Assembly: GCF_000330705.1 (NCBI RefSeq)
Contig: NZ_ANAM01000010.1
Coordinates: forward strand, 226,007 to 290,006
Source: Salinicoccus carnicancri Crm
GTDB lineage: Bacteria > Bacillota > Bacilli > Staphylococcales > Salinicoccaceae
Direction: 5' to 3'
DNA length: 64,000 bases
Below the pieces are notes generated by a model that was not told where the DNA came from, did no database searches, and was given only the letters and a program-made list of their open reading frames with translations. Made by a program: the position numbers and the translations under genes. Below are positions 48,579-58,911 of the stretch, piece after piece (within the stretch, counting starts at the first letter, position 1; each line of letters begins with the position of its first letter).

Positions 48579-49049
48579 TCACCGGGCGTCGCTCCTGATG
48601 CCGCCGTACTGACCTTTGAAGAAAGTCAGCGGTTCGCCTTCCTCGAACAGGATTTCTTCCACCTGGCCCAGTATGAGTGTATGGTCCCCCGCAGGAACCT
48701 GCTGATAATTTTTGCATACCAGTGCAGCCAGACTGTCCCTAAGCACCGGTACTTCATCAATCACATCAAAGCTGATCTCCCCTTCAAATATTTCCTGTTT
48801 GGCGAAATGCTTCGACAGATGCTTCTGCCCCTCTGTCAGCATGCTGATGCCGAATGAATCTGCAGATTTCAATTTATCAAGCATGGCTGCACGATTATCT
48901 ATGGAAATCAGAACAAGTTTGGGGTCGAGCGATACCGACATGAATGCATTCGCAGTCATACCATGGGTCTCCCCGCCCTCATTCACAGTAATTACAGTCA
49001 CTCCGGTCGCAAACCTTCCCATTGCGTTCCTGAACGTACGATCTTCCAT
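48579..49049 (-). CDS. Flavin reductase-like FMN-binding protein
   Basis: 156 aa of the flavin_reduct fold (HpaC-like): FRNAMGRFATGVTVITV, TANAFMSVSLDPKLVLISI, SFGISMLTEGQKHLSKHF and HTLILGQVEEI. The ATG at 49049 (MEDRTFRN) follows GGAAG; the frame upstream to 49106 is non-coding and carries the neighbour's terminator. Such proteins supply reduced flavin to monooxygenases; no monooxygenase gene is nearby, so the partner is unknown. Confidence 0.85.
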   Translation of the reverse strand: MEDRTFRNAMGRFATGVTVITVNEGGETHGMTANAFMSVSLDPKLVLISIDNRAAMLDKLKSADSFGISMLTEGQKHLSKHFAKQEIFEGEISFDVIDEVPVLRDSLAALVCKNYQQVPAGDHTLILGQVEEILFEEGEPLTFFKGQYGGIRSDAR

Positions 49050-49078
49050 TACAACACTTCCTTCTTCGTTTAATATGA

Positions 49079-49124
49079 ATAAAAAATTGGGAACAGATAC
49101 ATTCAATGTACCATATTCCCAATT
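49079..49124 (-). terminator. Long terminator hairpin after the ABC-2 permease
   Basis: AATTGGGAA (49085-49093) pairs with TTCCCAATT (49116-49124), and an inner GATACATT/AATGTACC stem adds length; the minus strand continues with a run of T. Confidence 0.82.
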
Positions 49125-49138
49125 AGTCTGAAAATTTT

Positions 49139-49843
49139 CTATTTGTTTTCATCATTCATACGTTTTTTAAATGCCCATGCCGCATATATGAGACCGAGTA
49201 CCGCCCACCCACATAAAATGAGCAGTGGCAGTACTTCTGTGCCTTCCTGGATGAACACATACTGGTACACCGGCAGATACTCAGCAACCTGACGCACGAT
49301 GTGAGATTCATCCCTCACAATGGTTTCTATCATCGGGGTAAAGCCGAATACGAGCATGATCGGCAGCAGATAGACAGAGGTTGTCGCGACGCTTTTCACT
49401 TCCAGCCCGACAGCGATGCCGAGAGACAGGAAGAACAGGCCCAGCAGCACAAGCGCTGCGATGCCGCCCGTCCCCCACGACATTTCCGCATCCATAACCA
49501 GTATGGAAAGGCCGAGTGAGATACCGGTCATCATGATGACCACCAGGCTTTTGCCGGTCAGGATATCCAGCATCGAAGCCGGGGACTGCACCAGGCCGCG
49601 GAGCGTATCCTTCTCATTCTCCTCCGCCATCATCGTCATGATACTGCTGCACAGGATTGTTGAATAGGCCGTACCTATGATAACCGCAATGAGTACAGCT
49701 GGAGCCTCTGTACTGTCCGGTCCTGCATTCCTGAACATGAATGCCATCAGTATCGGAATGAGTGTCGTAGTGAACAACATCATATTTCGCGTAAATTCTT
49801 TAAGGTCTTTTTCGAATATCGCCATTATCCGTCCAGTGTTCAT
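49139..49843 (-). CDS. ABC-2-type transporter permease
   Basis: 234-aa membrane subunit with about six hydrophobic helices; MNTGRIMAIFEKDLKEFTRN is an ABC-2 N-terminus and ENEKDTLRGLVQSPASMLDI the typical connecting segment. The ATG at 49843 starts one base after the ATPase stop; the longer frame to 49975 is read inside the ATPase gene. Exporter with the preceding ATPase, substrate unknown. Confidence 0.85.
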   Translation of the reverse strand: MNTGRIMAIFEKDLKEFTRNMMLFTTTLIPILMAFMFRNAGPDSTEAPAVLIAVIIGTAYSTILCSSIMTMMAEENEKDTLRGLVQSPASMLDILTGKSLVVIMMTGISLGLSILVMDAEMSWGTGGIAALVLLGLFFLSLGIAVGLEVKSVATTSVYLLPIMLVFGFTPMIETIVRDESHIVRQVAEYLPVYQYVFIQEGTEVLPLLILCGWAVLGLIYAAWAFKKRMNDENK

Positions 49844-49844
49844 A

Positions 49845-50693
49845 TCAGACCAATTCCTTTCCGGTAACATTTTTAAATACTTCACCAAGTGTCGGATAAT
49901 CCGTCCTGATATCGATGACTTCGGAATCGAATAAGGCATCTTCAAGTTCCGTCCTGTTATCAGCACTCCGTTCAATGCTCATCGTCCTGCCCCCGTTCAT
50001 TGTAATATGGACCTCATTCTTTTTATAGGCATGCCTCAGGAATTCCGGTGCCCCCTGTTCCAGTATCCTGCCGTTATTAAGGAACGCCACCCTGTCGCAC
50101 AGAGCCGTCGCTTCGTCCATGTCATGGGTCGTCAGCATGATGGTGGTCCCCCGGTCCTTGATGCGCAGCAGCATATCATGGATCCTGTCCGTAGTAATCG
50201 GGTCAAGGGCACTTGTCGGTTCATCCAAAAACAGTATCTCGGGTTCATGGAGAATCGCCTTGCAAAGAAGTATGCGCTGCTTCATTCCTTTTGACAGCAC
50301 CGACACTCTTTTATCAGCGTGTTTTTCCAGGCCGACCTCCTTTAGCACCTGCATCACTTTTTCCTTATCAGTGCCATACAGCTTCCTGAACAGCTCCAGG
50401 TTATCCTTCACTGTCAGACGGTCATACAGCGAGCTGTTGTCTGACAGGATCCCCAACTGTTTTATATAGGATGATCCGCCGAATTCTTCATGTTCGTAGC
50501 CCAGTATTTCCACGCTGCCCGCATCGGGTTCGAATTCACCCGTCAGTATTTTAATCGTGGTGGTCTTGCCGGAACCGCTCGGCCCGAGCAATCCGAATAT
50601 TTCTCCACGTCCTATTTCAAACTCTATTCCATCCAGCGCTTTCTCATTCCCGAAAATTTTTTTCAGACCTTCTGCAGTTATGATTGCTTCCAT
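49845..50693 (-). CDS. ABC transporter ATPase (drug/bacteriocin-export type)
   Basis: 283 aa with Walker A GLLGPSGSGKTTTIKIL, signature LSKGMKQRILLCKAI, Walker B ILFLDEPTSALDP and TTHDMDEAT with the switch His. The C-terminal third (about 75 residues) lies outside the ATPase core. The ATG at 50693 follows AAGGAGG by 9 nt; other in-frame ATGs at 50711 and 50741 are less likely. Lies between the permease and the LytTR regulator, which has a related domain. Confidence 0.92.
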   Translation of the reverse strand: MEAIITAEGLKKIFGNEKALDGIEFEIGRGEIFGLLGPSGSGKTTTIKILTGEFEPDAGSVEILGYEHEEFGGSSYIKQLGILSDNSSLYDRLTVKDNLELFRKLYGTDKEKVMQVLKEVGLEKHADKRVSVLSKGMKQRILLCKAILHEPEILFLDEPTSALDPITTDRIHDMLLRIKDRGTTIMLTTHDMDEATALCDRVAFLNNGRILEQGAPEFLRHAYKKNEVHITMNGGRTMSIERSADNRTELEDALFDSEVIDIRTDYPTLGEVFKNVTGKELV

Positions 50694-50856
50694 TGTCCAT
50701 ACCTCCTTCATGTGTTGACCCAAGTTTACGTCTGATTGCAAAGGGCCGCGACCTTATGGGGATGAATGGTTGGAAAAATACCATGAACTGTGTGATATAG
50801 GGTATAAATGCATCTGATTTCCGTTGAATGGTATCTATTTCGTCTGAAATGTACAG
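50694..50856. other. Intergenic region between the LytTR gene and the ABC ATPase gene
   Basis: 163 bp, no coding frame. It holds two copies of GAATGGT (50764-50770, 50826-50832), the inverted repeats ATGGT/ACCAT (50766-50784) and ATTTC/GAAAT (50837-50850), and TCCGTTGAA (50820-50828), which fits a LytTR half-site at 8 of 9 positions. Candidate control region; no promoter assigned. Confidence 0.4.
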
Positions 50857-51762
50857 CTACACGACAAGAAGCTCCTGAATTTCACTATATTTCATCCGGG
50901 ATAATGGAATTTTTGTTTTTTCCTGGTTTTCCATTACAATCGAGTAGGTATTTTTCGACCATGTAATGATCTCCTTCACTTTATCAAGGTTGACAATATA
51001 GGACCGGTGGCATCTGTAGAAACCGTAATCCCCCAATTTCTTTTCTGTTTCTGCCAGTGTCCATTCAATGATGAACTTTTCCCGGGAAATATTTATATAG
51101 ACTTTCCCATCATTGCTTTCTATATACTCAATATCCTCCAGATCGATGAAAATTGTCTTATCCCGGGCTTTTGCCTTGATGCGCTTCAGGGACGCCTGGT
51201 TGTTTTTTTCTTCCGGCATTTCGGTTTCAACTTCTTTGAGCCCCTGTTCGCTCAGACGAGCAATCCTGCTGCTTATCACGAACGCCTCTTCAGTGCTGCT
51301 GGTAATCACAATCAACGCTTTCCCCGCATGCGCCATCTGCTCCATCATCTTATGGAACAGCCTTATATTTTCAATGCCGGCATTATACAAAGGATTTACA
51401 GCCAGCACCGCCTGCCGATCCGCCAGCACCGCCTGGATATAGGCAAGCCGCTGGATGGTTTCAGCGGTGCAGTGGGTGAGGCGTTTATGAGACACGGATT
51501 CCAGTTCATACTGCCGGATCATGTCAGAAATCCCCAGCCCGCTCCTATTCCATTTTTTATAAAAACTGACATGGTCCTTCACTGTGAGACGTTCATAGAC
51601 TGGAACAGTGTTTTTAAGTATATGGACATCCTTGAAAGCAAGATCTGTCACTCTGTCGATATATTCGACAGGCATCTGAATGACAGAGCTTGCGCCGCTG
51701 TGAAACTTTATGGACTGGTCATTATTCTTATCAATGATATCGGCTATTCTGATCTCCCGCAT
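50857..51762 (-). CDS. LytTR-family transcription regulator with an N-terminal degenerate ABC-ATPase-like domain
   Basis: 301 aa. Residues about 200-300 are a LytTR DNA-binding domain (IFIDLEDIEYIESNDGKVYI, FYRCHRSYIVNLDKVKEI). Residues about 1-185 follow the ABC ATPase next door block by block: ERLTVKDHVSFYKKW against DRLTVKDNLELFRKL, then LTHCTAETIQRLAYIQAVLA where the signature should be, AVLAVNPLYNAG for Walker B, and LIVITSSTEEAFVISSRIARL for the switch region. Walker A, the LSGG-type signature and the Walker B acidic pair are missing, so ATP hydrolysis is unlikely. Probably regulates the ABC operon. Confidence 0.85.
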   Translation of the reverse strand: MREIRIADIIDKNNDQSIKFHSGASSVIQMPVEYIDRVTDLAFKDVHILKNTVPVYERLTVKDHVSFYKKWNRSGLGISDMIRQYELESVSHKRLTHCTAETIQRLAYIQAVLADRQAVLAVNPLYNAGIENIRLFHKMMEQMAHAGKALIVITSSTEEAFVISSRIARLSEQGLKEVETEMPEEKNNQASLKRIKAKARDKTIFIDLEDIEYIESNDGKVYINISREKFIIEWTLAETEKKLGDYGFYRCHRSYIVNLDKVKEIITWSKNTYSIVMENQEKTKIPLSRMKYSEIQELLVV

Positions 51763-51858
51763 GCATCTTCACCCCATTATTCGTATCCTTTTATTATAAT
51801 ATAAGTTAGCCGCTATTAAATAGACTAAAAGAAGTTTGAACTAATCGATCTGAAAAGC

Positions 51859-51886
51859 TTGCAAAGTCTTAAAAATGGTGTATTAT
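51859..51886 (+). promoter_or_regulatory. Promoter of the FMN reductase gene
   Basis: TTGCAA (51859-51864), 16-bp spacer, TATTAT (51881-51886), 65 bp before the start codon. Confidence 0.6.
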
Positions 51887-51951
51887 ATATAACGTGGTTA
51901 CTTTTTATAACTAGTAATCAATATGTAATTAAATTGATGGAGGCATATATA

Positions 51952-52515
51952 ATGGTTAAAATAGGTATCGTTACAGGCAGCACACGTAAGGCACGCGTTA
52001 ACATGCAGGTTGCAGAATGGGTAAAGGATTTTGCTGAAAAGATGGACCTCGAGGCAGAATTCGAAATCGTCGACATCAAAGATTACGACTTCCCGATGTT
52101 CAACGAAGACCTCCCGCCAGCAATGGTAAACAAGCAGTATTCCACTGATGCGATCAATGCATGGTCTAAAAAGATCGATGAGCTCGATGGCTACATCTTC
52201 ATCACACCGGAATACAACAAGAGTGTCACAGCACCCCTTAAAAATGCAATCGACTACATCGGACCTGAGTGGGGCAACAAATCTGCCGGTATCGTAGGCT
52301 ATGGTTCCACGCTTGCAGTTGCGGCAACGCTCTCCCTGCGTCAGATCCTCAGCAATCTGAACGTCGCAACAGTGGCGCCTTTCGGTGCGTTCAGCCTGTT
52401 CACAGATTTTGAAAACATGAGCACTTTCAAACCGGCTGAAGTCCACAATGCAACAATCGAAAACGTGGTTGCAACCACTGTCAGCTGGGCAAAGGGCCTT
52501 AAAACGATCCGATGA
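51952..52515 (+). CDS. NADPH-dependent FMN reductase (flavodoxin-fold oxidoreductase)
   Basis: 187 aa. N-terminal phosphate loop IGIVTGSTRKARVNMQVAEW and the flavin-side block FITPEYNKSVTAPLKNAIDY define the FMN_red family (azobenzene, chromate or quinone reductases). The ATG at 51952 follows GGAGG by 9 nt; upstream codons to 51859 overlap the promoter. It lies alone between divergent LytTR and convergent veg. Substrate not determinable. Confidence 0.88.
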   Translation: MVKIGIVTGSTRKARVNMQVAEWVKDFAEKMDLEAEFEIVDIKDYDFPMFNEDLPPAMVNKQYSTDAINAWSKKIDELDGYIFITPEYNKSVTAPLKNAIDYIGPEWGNKSAGIVGYGSTLAVAATLSLRQILSNLNVATVAPFGAFSLFTDFENMSTFKPAEVHNATIENVVATTVSWAKGLKTIR

Positions 52516-52530
52516 TCACCGATTCATCAC

Positions 52531-52560
52531 ACCGGTCATATTGTTTATGTCCGGTTTTTT
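52531..52560 (+). terminator. Terminator of the FMN reductase gene
   Basis: ACCGG-T-CATA pairs with TATG-T-CCGGT (one T-T mismatch), followed by TTTTTT. Confidence 0.8.
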
Positions 52561-52572
52561 AGTTCTATAATA

Positions 52573-52604
52573 AAAAACCATCATCCGGCAAGATGATGGT
52601 TTTT
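52573..52604. terminator. Terminator of veg
   Basis: 13-bp perfect stem AAAAACCATCATC / GATGATGGTTTTT with a 6-nt loop, 10 bp beyond the veg stop on the minus strand; symmetrical. Confidence 0.9.
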
Positions 52605-52613
52605 CCCGTTCAA

Positions 52614-52877
52614 TTATTGGATTACAAATGCTTCTCTTTCATCATTATAGAATGTCACTTCGACATTTGATGTCAATACATCAGTATATGTATATGACAC
52701 TCTTTCAAAGTTATGTTCCTGCTGATCAAGCTCTACGACGAAGACAGAAGGATACGTTTCTCTAAGGATACCCCGTCGTTCAATCAATTTCTTGCGCCCT
52801 CCGTTTGCACGAAGTAAAACTGGATTTCCCAATTGACATTCAAGAATATTTTTGATGTCGACTAAAGTTTTTGGCAT
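52614..52877 (-). CDS. veg: Veg protein, biofilm/sporulation-related small protein
   Basis: 87-aa conserved Bacilli protein with the SH3-like Veg fold: [35 protein letters not shown], and [14 protein letters not shown]. The ATG at 52877 follows AGGTGG. In Bacillus subtilis Veg promotes biofilm gene expression; role here unknown. Expressed from a consensus promoter. Confidence 0.93.
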   Translation of the reverse strand: MPKTLVDIKNILECQLGNPVLLRANGGRKKLIERRGILRETYPSVFVVELDQQEHNFERVSYTYTDVLTSNVEVTFYNDEREAFVIQ

Positions 52878-52898
52878 TTGGCCCACCTCACTGAATCT

Positions 52899-52927
52899 AT
52901 TATAGCAAGTTTACATAATTCTGTCAA
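52899..52927 (-). promoter_or_regulatory. Consensus promoter of veg (Pveg)
   Basis: Minus-strand TTGACA (52927-52922), 17-bp spacer, TATAAT (52904-52899), with a TGC extended -10. All hexamer bases match, equal to the strong Pveg of Bacillus subtilis. It begins 30 bp beyond the rsmA stop. Confidence 0.93.
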
Positions 52928-52956
52928 AAAACCGTCGAAATCATTTACTTTTGTAT

Positions 52957-53850
52957 CTATTGGGAAACTATTTTCAATTCAGGGAAATTTTTTAGCTTGT
53001 GATAAATATCGGCATATTCCTCAATCGAGATGCTCTCGCCTCTGCGGCCTGGATCGATCCCTGCCGCTTCCAGCAGCCGGCGGACACTGTCCTTGTACTT
53101 CTTGCCGTCTTCAAACACACTCATATAATTGTTCAGGATTGTCTTACGCCGCTGCCCGAAGGCGCCGCGCGTCAACCTGAAGAACAGGTTTTCATCACCT
53201 ATATCCACTTTGCCCCTCTCCCGCTTCACCATTTCCACAATGATGGAATCGACATTCGGCGGCGGCATGAATACGGTCTTCGGCACCTGCTGGATTACAC
53301 GCGCCTCGGTATAGTAATCGATGGCGATGGACAGCGAACCGTAGGATTTGCTGTTCGGTCCGGCGCTGATGCGCTCACCCACTTCTTTCTGCATCATCAC
53401 ATAATACCGTGCAATCGGGAGATCCTGCTCCAGGAAGTTCATAAGTATCGGCGTTGTAATGTAGTACGGCAGGTTTGCAACCACCACCACTTCATCGCAG
53501 CCTGAAAAATGCTTGTCTATCGCATCCTTAATATCCGCTTTTAGGATATCCTGGTTTATGACGGTTACATTACTGTAGGGGGAAAGTGTGTCCGCCAGTA
53601 CCGGCACAAGTCTCTGATCTATTTCAAAAGCAGCCACTTTCCCGGCGCGTCTGGCCAGCTGTTCAGTCAGTGAGCCGATGCCCGGCCCGACTTCTATGAT
53701 TCCCGTATTTTCATCGATATCCGCCTTATCCAGCACCTCCCTGATGACATTCAGGTCTATCAGGAAATTCTGCCCCAGGCTTTTCTTGAATGAAAAGCCG
53801 TGAGCCGCGAGTATTTGCTTTGTTCTGCCCGCCGTCGCAATATCTTTCAT
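52957..53850 (-). CDS. rsmA: 16S rRNA dimethyladenosine transferase RsmA (KsgA)
   Basis: Methylates A1518 and A1519 (E. coli numbering) of 16S rRNA. 297 aa; [17 protein letters not shown] motif [14 protein letters not shown], catalytic [12 protein letters not shown]. Begins 1 bp after rnmV, the usual order. Confidence 0.96.
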   Translation of the reverse strand: MKDIATAGRTKQILAAHGFSFKKSLGQNFLIDLNVIREVLDKADIDENTGIIEVGPGIGSLTEQLARRAGKVAAFEIDQRLVPVLADTLSPYSNVTVINQDILKADIKDAIDKHFSGCDEVVVVANLPYYITTPILMNFLEQDLPIARYYVMMQKEVGERISAGPNSKSYGSLSIAIDYYTEARVIQQVPKTVFMPPPNVDSIIVEMVKRERGKVDIGDENLFFRLTRGAFGQRRKTILNNYMSVFEDGKKYKDSVRRLLEAAGIDPGRRGESISIEEYADIYHKLKNFPELKIVSQ

Positions 53851-53851
53851 A

Positions 53852-54406
53852 TTACTCCCCCGCCAATTCTTCCAGTATATTCGCTATACGTGCTTTGTCG
53901 ATATTATACCGGTTCAGCTTCTTCCTCAGCTGGCCGGCATTTGCGTATCCGATGTTCAGGCGGTCGCACAGGTGCCTTCTCCTGAATGAAGCTTCAGAAG
54001 TACCTGACAGCCCCCATCCCGTCATGTCCTGGATTGTGACCGCCTCTTCTGTCACCGGCATATTCGTGTAGACCTGTGACAGGCTTTCACGTATGGATTC
54101 GATACTCGCATGCTCGACGCCGATCCCGCCGAGTCTGCCTTTGGCCTTATCACGCGGCAGAAAAGCTTCTTTTATCCCGGGAAACCGTTCCAGAATTGTA
54201 TTGCGGATCTTATGGCCGGGGAAATCAGGATCGGTGAAAATGATCGCCCCCCGCGTACTTAAAGCAACTTCTATTTCGTCCATTACTGTACCATCGATGG
54301 CCGATCCCCTGGTTTCGATTGTTTCACAGGAAACTGCCTCATTCAGACGCCTGGTATCATCGCGCCCTTCCACAATAACGACTTCTTTTATAACCGGTTT
54401 TTCCAT
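53852..54406 (-). CDS. rnmV: Ribonuclease M5 (RnmV)
   Basis: Toprim-domain endonuclease that matures 5S rRNA. 184 aa; [16 protein letters not shown] contains the Toprim Glu, [14 protein letters not shown] the Asp pair. The ATG at 54406 (MEKPVIKEV) follows GGGAGC; upstream residues to 54439 are unlikely. Overlaps rsmA's upstream region by none; 1 bp apart. Confidence 0.93.
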   Translation of the reverse strand: MEKPVIKEVVIVEGRDDTRRLNEAVSCETIETRGSAIDGTVMDEIEVALSTRGAIIFTDPDFPGHKIRNTILERFPGIKEAFLPRDKAKGRLGGIGVEHASIESIRESLSQVYTNMPVTEEAVTIQDMTGWGLSGTSEASFRRRHLCDRLNIGYANAGQLRKKLNRYNIDKARIANILEELAGE

Positions 54407-54458
54407 AATTTTTCGCTCCCTGTTTCCATCATACCACAATTATTTATCCAAAAATAAA

Positions 54459-54477
54459 ATCACCGCATGGCGGTGAT
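54459..54477 (-). terminator. Terminator of tatD
   Basis: 8-bp stem ATCACCGC / GCGGTGAT with a 3-nt loop, TTTATTTTT on the minus strand, between tatD and rnmV. Confidence 0.83.
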
Positions 54478-54481
54478 TCCA

Positions 54482-55249
54482 TCACTGAATGCCAAAAAGT
54501 GCCTCGGCATTCCTTGTTGTCTGCGCTGCCAGATCCTCATATGACATTCCGCGCAGCTCTGCTATTTTCTCGGCAACGAGTTTCACATATGCCGGTTCGT
54601 TCCTTTTACCCCTGTAGGGATGCGGGGGCAGAAAAGGTGCATCCGTTTCGACGAGAAGCCTTTCAATCGGCACATGTACAGCGATATCTTTCGGCCTCTG
54701 CGCATTTTTAAATGTGACAGGACCGCCCAACGACACATGGAAGTTCATGCCGATGACAGTATCGGCATCAGACTCATTTCCGCTGAAAGCATGCATGATG
54801 CCGCCCGTTTCATGGGCACCTTCCGATTTCAGTATTTCAATGCAGTCACGGGTGGCTTCCCTGTTGTGGATGATGACCGGAAGATTCACCTTTTTTGCCA
54901 GAGCAATCTGTTTTTTGAACAGCTCCTTCTGCACATCATGCGGAGACTTATCCCAGTGATAGTCGAGACCGGTCTCTCCGATACCGACAATTTTGGGATG
55001 GCCGGACAATGATTCGATCCACTCAAGATCCTGATCTGTGCAGTCGATGGCATCCACAGGATGCCACCCGATGACTCCGTATACATTCGTGTATTTCTCT
55101 ATGAGCTCCATCGTACGCTCTATCGTCTTACGGTCGAACCCCACAACGACCATCTTCTCTATGCCGGCCTCACCGGCACGCTGCATCACTTCTTCAAGAT
55201 CGTCATCATACTGGTCTGCATTGAGATGTACATGCGTGTCTATCAACAT
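54482..55249 (-). CDS. TatD-family metal-dependent hydrolase
   Basis: 255-aa amidohydrolase-fold nuclease. Metal ligands: DTHVHLNADQY, GETGLDYHWDKS, VIIHNREATRD, GIMHAFSG, and LVETDAPFLPP. ATG 55249 has GGAG about 9 nt ahead. YabD of Bacillus subtilis is the same gene; likely a 3'-5' DNase. Confidence 0.93.
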   Translation of the reverse strand: MLIDTHVHLNADQYDDDLEEVMQRAGEAGIEKMVVVGFDRKTIERTMELIEKYTNVYGVIGWHPVDAIDCTDQDLEWIESLSGHPKIVGIGETGLDYHWDKSPHDVQKELFKKQIALAKKVNLPVIIHNREATRDCIEILKSEGAHETGGIMHAFSGNESDADTVIGMNFHVSLGGPVTFKNAQRPKDIAVHVPIERLLVETDAPFLPPHPYRGKRNEPAYVKLVAEKIAELRGMSYEDLAAQTTRNAEALFGIQ

Positions 55250-55266
55250 TGCAATCACTCCAACAG

Positions 55267-57297
<2,031 letters not shown>

Positions 57298-57331
57298 TCA
57301 ATGATATCAGTGGCGTCTTGCATCTCCTCTG

Positions 57332-57340
57332 TGCTATAAT
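57332..57340 (+). promoter_or_regulatory. Extended -10 promoter candidate of abrB
   Basis: TGC-TATAAT (57332-57340), extended -10. A second TTGACA at 57402-57407 has no well-placed -10. The leader to abrB would be about 170 nt, with no structure recognised. Confidence 0.45.
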
Positions 57341-57518
57341 CAGCAAGAACTTGGAAATCCAGGGAAAACCCCGTTGACATTATCCAAGACATATGATAGT
57401 TACATGTTTCGGGTTGCCGGCATGGGGGTATCAAAAGTTATATTCTTAATACGTTTCATCACTGACTCAGAAAAATATCAGCAATTGATGAAGAGCGGAA
57501 AGTATGGAGGGATTTGTT

Positions 57519-57794
57519 GTGAAATCAACAGGAATTGTACGTAAAGTAGACGAATTGGGAAGAGTGGTCATTCCTATAGAGCTAAGACGTGTATTGGATA
57601 TCGAAGTGAAGGATGCACTCGAAATTTACACTGATGATGATACAATCATCCTCAAAAAATACAAACCACAGATGACTTGTGCGATCACCGGTGATGTATC
57701 CGAGAAGAACATGCGCCTCGCAGACGGCCGTATCATTCTGAGCCAGGAAGGTGCTCAGCAGCTTATCGATGAGATAAAATCAAAAATGGATTAA
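57519..57794 (+). CDS. abrB: AbrB-family transition-state regulator
   Basis: 91-aa DNA-binding protein: STGIVRKVDELGRVVIPIEL and RRVLDIEVKDALEIYTDDD form the swapped-hairpin AbrB domain, and the C-terminal half (ITGDVSEKNMRLADGRIILS) completes the family length. The GTG at 57519 is chosen because GGAGG lies 8 nt ahead; the ATG at 57504 overlaps the site. Divergent from metG, convergent with rsmI. Confidence 0.9.
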   Translation: MKSTGIVRKVDELGRVVIPIELRRVLDIEVKDALEIYTDDDTIILKKYKPQMTCAITGDVSEKNMRLADGRIILSQEGAQQLIDEIKSKMD

Positions 57795-57808
57795 ATAGAG
57801 ATAATAAA

Positions 57809-57841
57809 AATCGATGGACCAGTGCGGCCATCGATTATTTT
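57809..57841. terminator. Bidirectional terminator between abrB and rsmI
   Basis: 9-bp stem AATCGATGG / CCATCGATT with a 10-nt loop and T-runs on both sides; rsmI's stop lies inside its right arm. Confidence 0.85.
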
Positions 57842-58656
57842 TTATGGTATGCGTCATAGACATCCTGCTTACGCAGTCCCCTGAGTTCCGCAACAGCTTT
57901 TATGGCCTGTTTCGGCTTCATTCCTTCTTCAGCAATCAACTGTGCCACATGATCATCCACCGGCATATCGAAACTCTCTTCAACCTCCGGCGCCCCCTCC
58001 ACTACAATGACAAACTCTCCCTTCAGCGGGATATCCGCACCCAGCATGTCGGTCATCCTTGCCGCTTCTGCACGTTCATGCTGTTCGAATTTCTTCGTTA
58101 TTTCCCGGGAGATGCTCACATTCCGCCCGGGATCGATACCGCTTATGGCCAGGAGCGTGTCTTTAATTTTATGCGGGGATTCATATATCACCGATGTGAG
58201 TGGATGATTCATGATCTCCTCGATTTTCTCTTTCCTTTTACGTCCGGTCTTTGGGAGGAAACCGAAATACGTAAACTCGTACGAAGGGATGCCGCTTGTG
58301 ACAAGCCCCATTGTAAACGCCGAGGCAGAGGGGATGACTGAATACTCCAACCCTTCGCGCTGCATGCGTCCCACCAGTTCGAAGCCCGGATCCGAGACGA
58401 CAGGCATACCCGCATCACTTACGAGAGCAAATGTCTTTCCCGATTTCATCTCTTCAATGATCCGGTCCTCGATCTCTTCTTTGTTGAAATCGTGGTAGGA
58501 TCTCAGTGGCGTACCGATTTCAAAATGGCTGGTCAGCTTCCGTGTCGTCCGTGTATCCTCACAAAGGATTACATCCACTTTTTTCAAGGTCTCAATCGCC
58601 CTGAACGTCATATCATCCAAATTTCCGATCGGTGTTCCCGTTATAAATAGATCCAC
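57835..58656 (-). CDS. rsmI: 16S rRNA ribose 2'-O-methyltransferase RsmI
   Basis: Methylates C1402 of 16S rRNA. 273 aa, tetrapyrrole-methylase fold: LFITGTPIGNLDDMTFRAIE, CEDTRTTRKL, VSDAGMPVVSDPGFELV. Starts 4 bp after the GIY-YIG gene stop. Confidence 0.95.
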   Translation of the reverse strand: MDLFITGTPIGNLDDMTFRAIETLKKVDVILCEDTRTTRKLTSHFEIGTPLRSYHDFNKEEIEDRIIEEMKSGKTFALVSDAGMPVVSDPGFELVGRMQREGLEYSVIPSASAFTMGLVTSGIPSYEFTYFGFLPKTGRKRKEKIEEIMNHPLTSVIYESPHKIKDTLLAISGIDPGRNVSISREITKKFEQHERAEAARMTDMLGADIPLKGEFVIVVEGAPEVEESFDMPVDDHVAQLIAEEGMKPKQAIKAVAELRGLRKQDVYDAYHKK

Positions 58657-58659
58657 CAG

Positions 58660-58911
58660 TCATCCCCCGCTTTCTATCAGTGCCCGTTTCGCTGCCCTTG
58701 TCAGTTTCTTGATTGCATATTCCCGTTTCATCGCTTCACTTTTCGATCCGAACTTTTCATAGTACCGGAGTGTCACAGGGAGCCTGTTGCGCGTATATTT
58801 TGCACCTGCACCGCTGTTATGGGTACTGATCCGTTTCGCAAGGTCTGTGGCATAGCCCGTATACAATGTCTCATCTGCACATTCTACAATGTATGTATAG
58901 TACTCAGCCAT
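58660..58911 (-). CDS. GIY-YIG domain protein (YazA type)
   Basis: 83 aa: the UPF0213 GIY-YIG nuclease-like fold, with [20 protein letters not shown] (GIY-YIG equivalents YTYI and YTG), [17 protein letters not shown] and the basic end. Start is the ATG at 58911 (MAEYYTYIV); the long frame upstream is a shadow of the methyltransferase. Overlaps that gene by 8 bp. Function unknown in Bacilli. Confidence 0.9.
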   Translation of the reverse strand: MAEYYTYIVECADETLYTGYATDLAKRISTHNSGAGAKYTRNRLPVTLRYYEKFGSKSEAMKREYAIKKLTRAAKRALIESGG

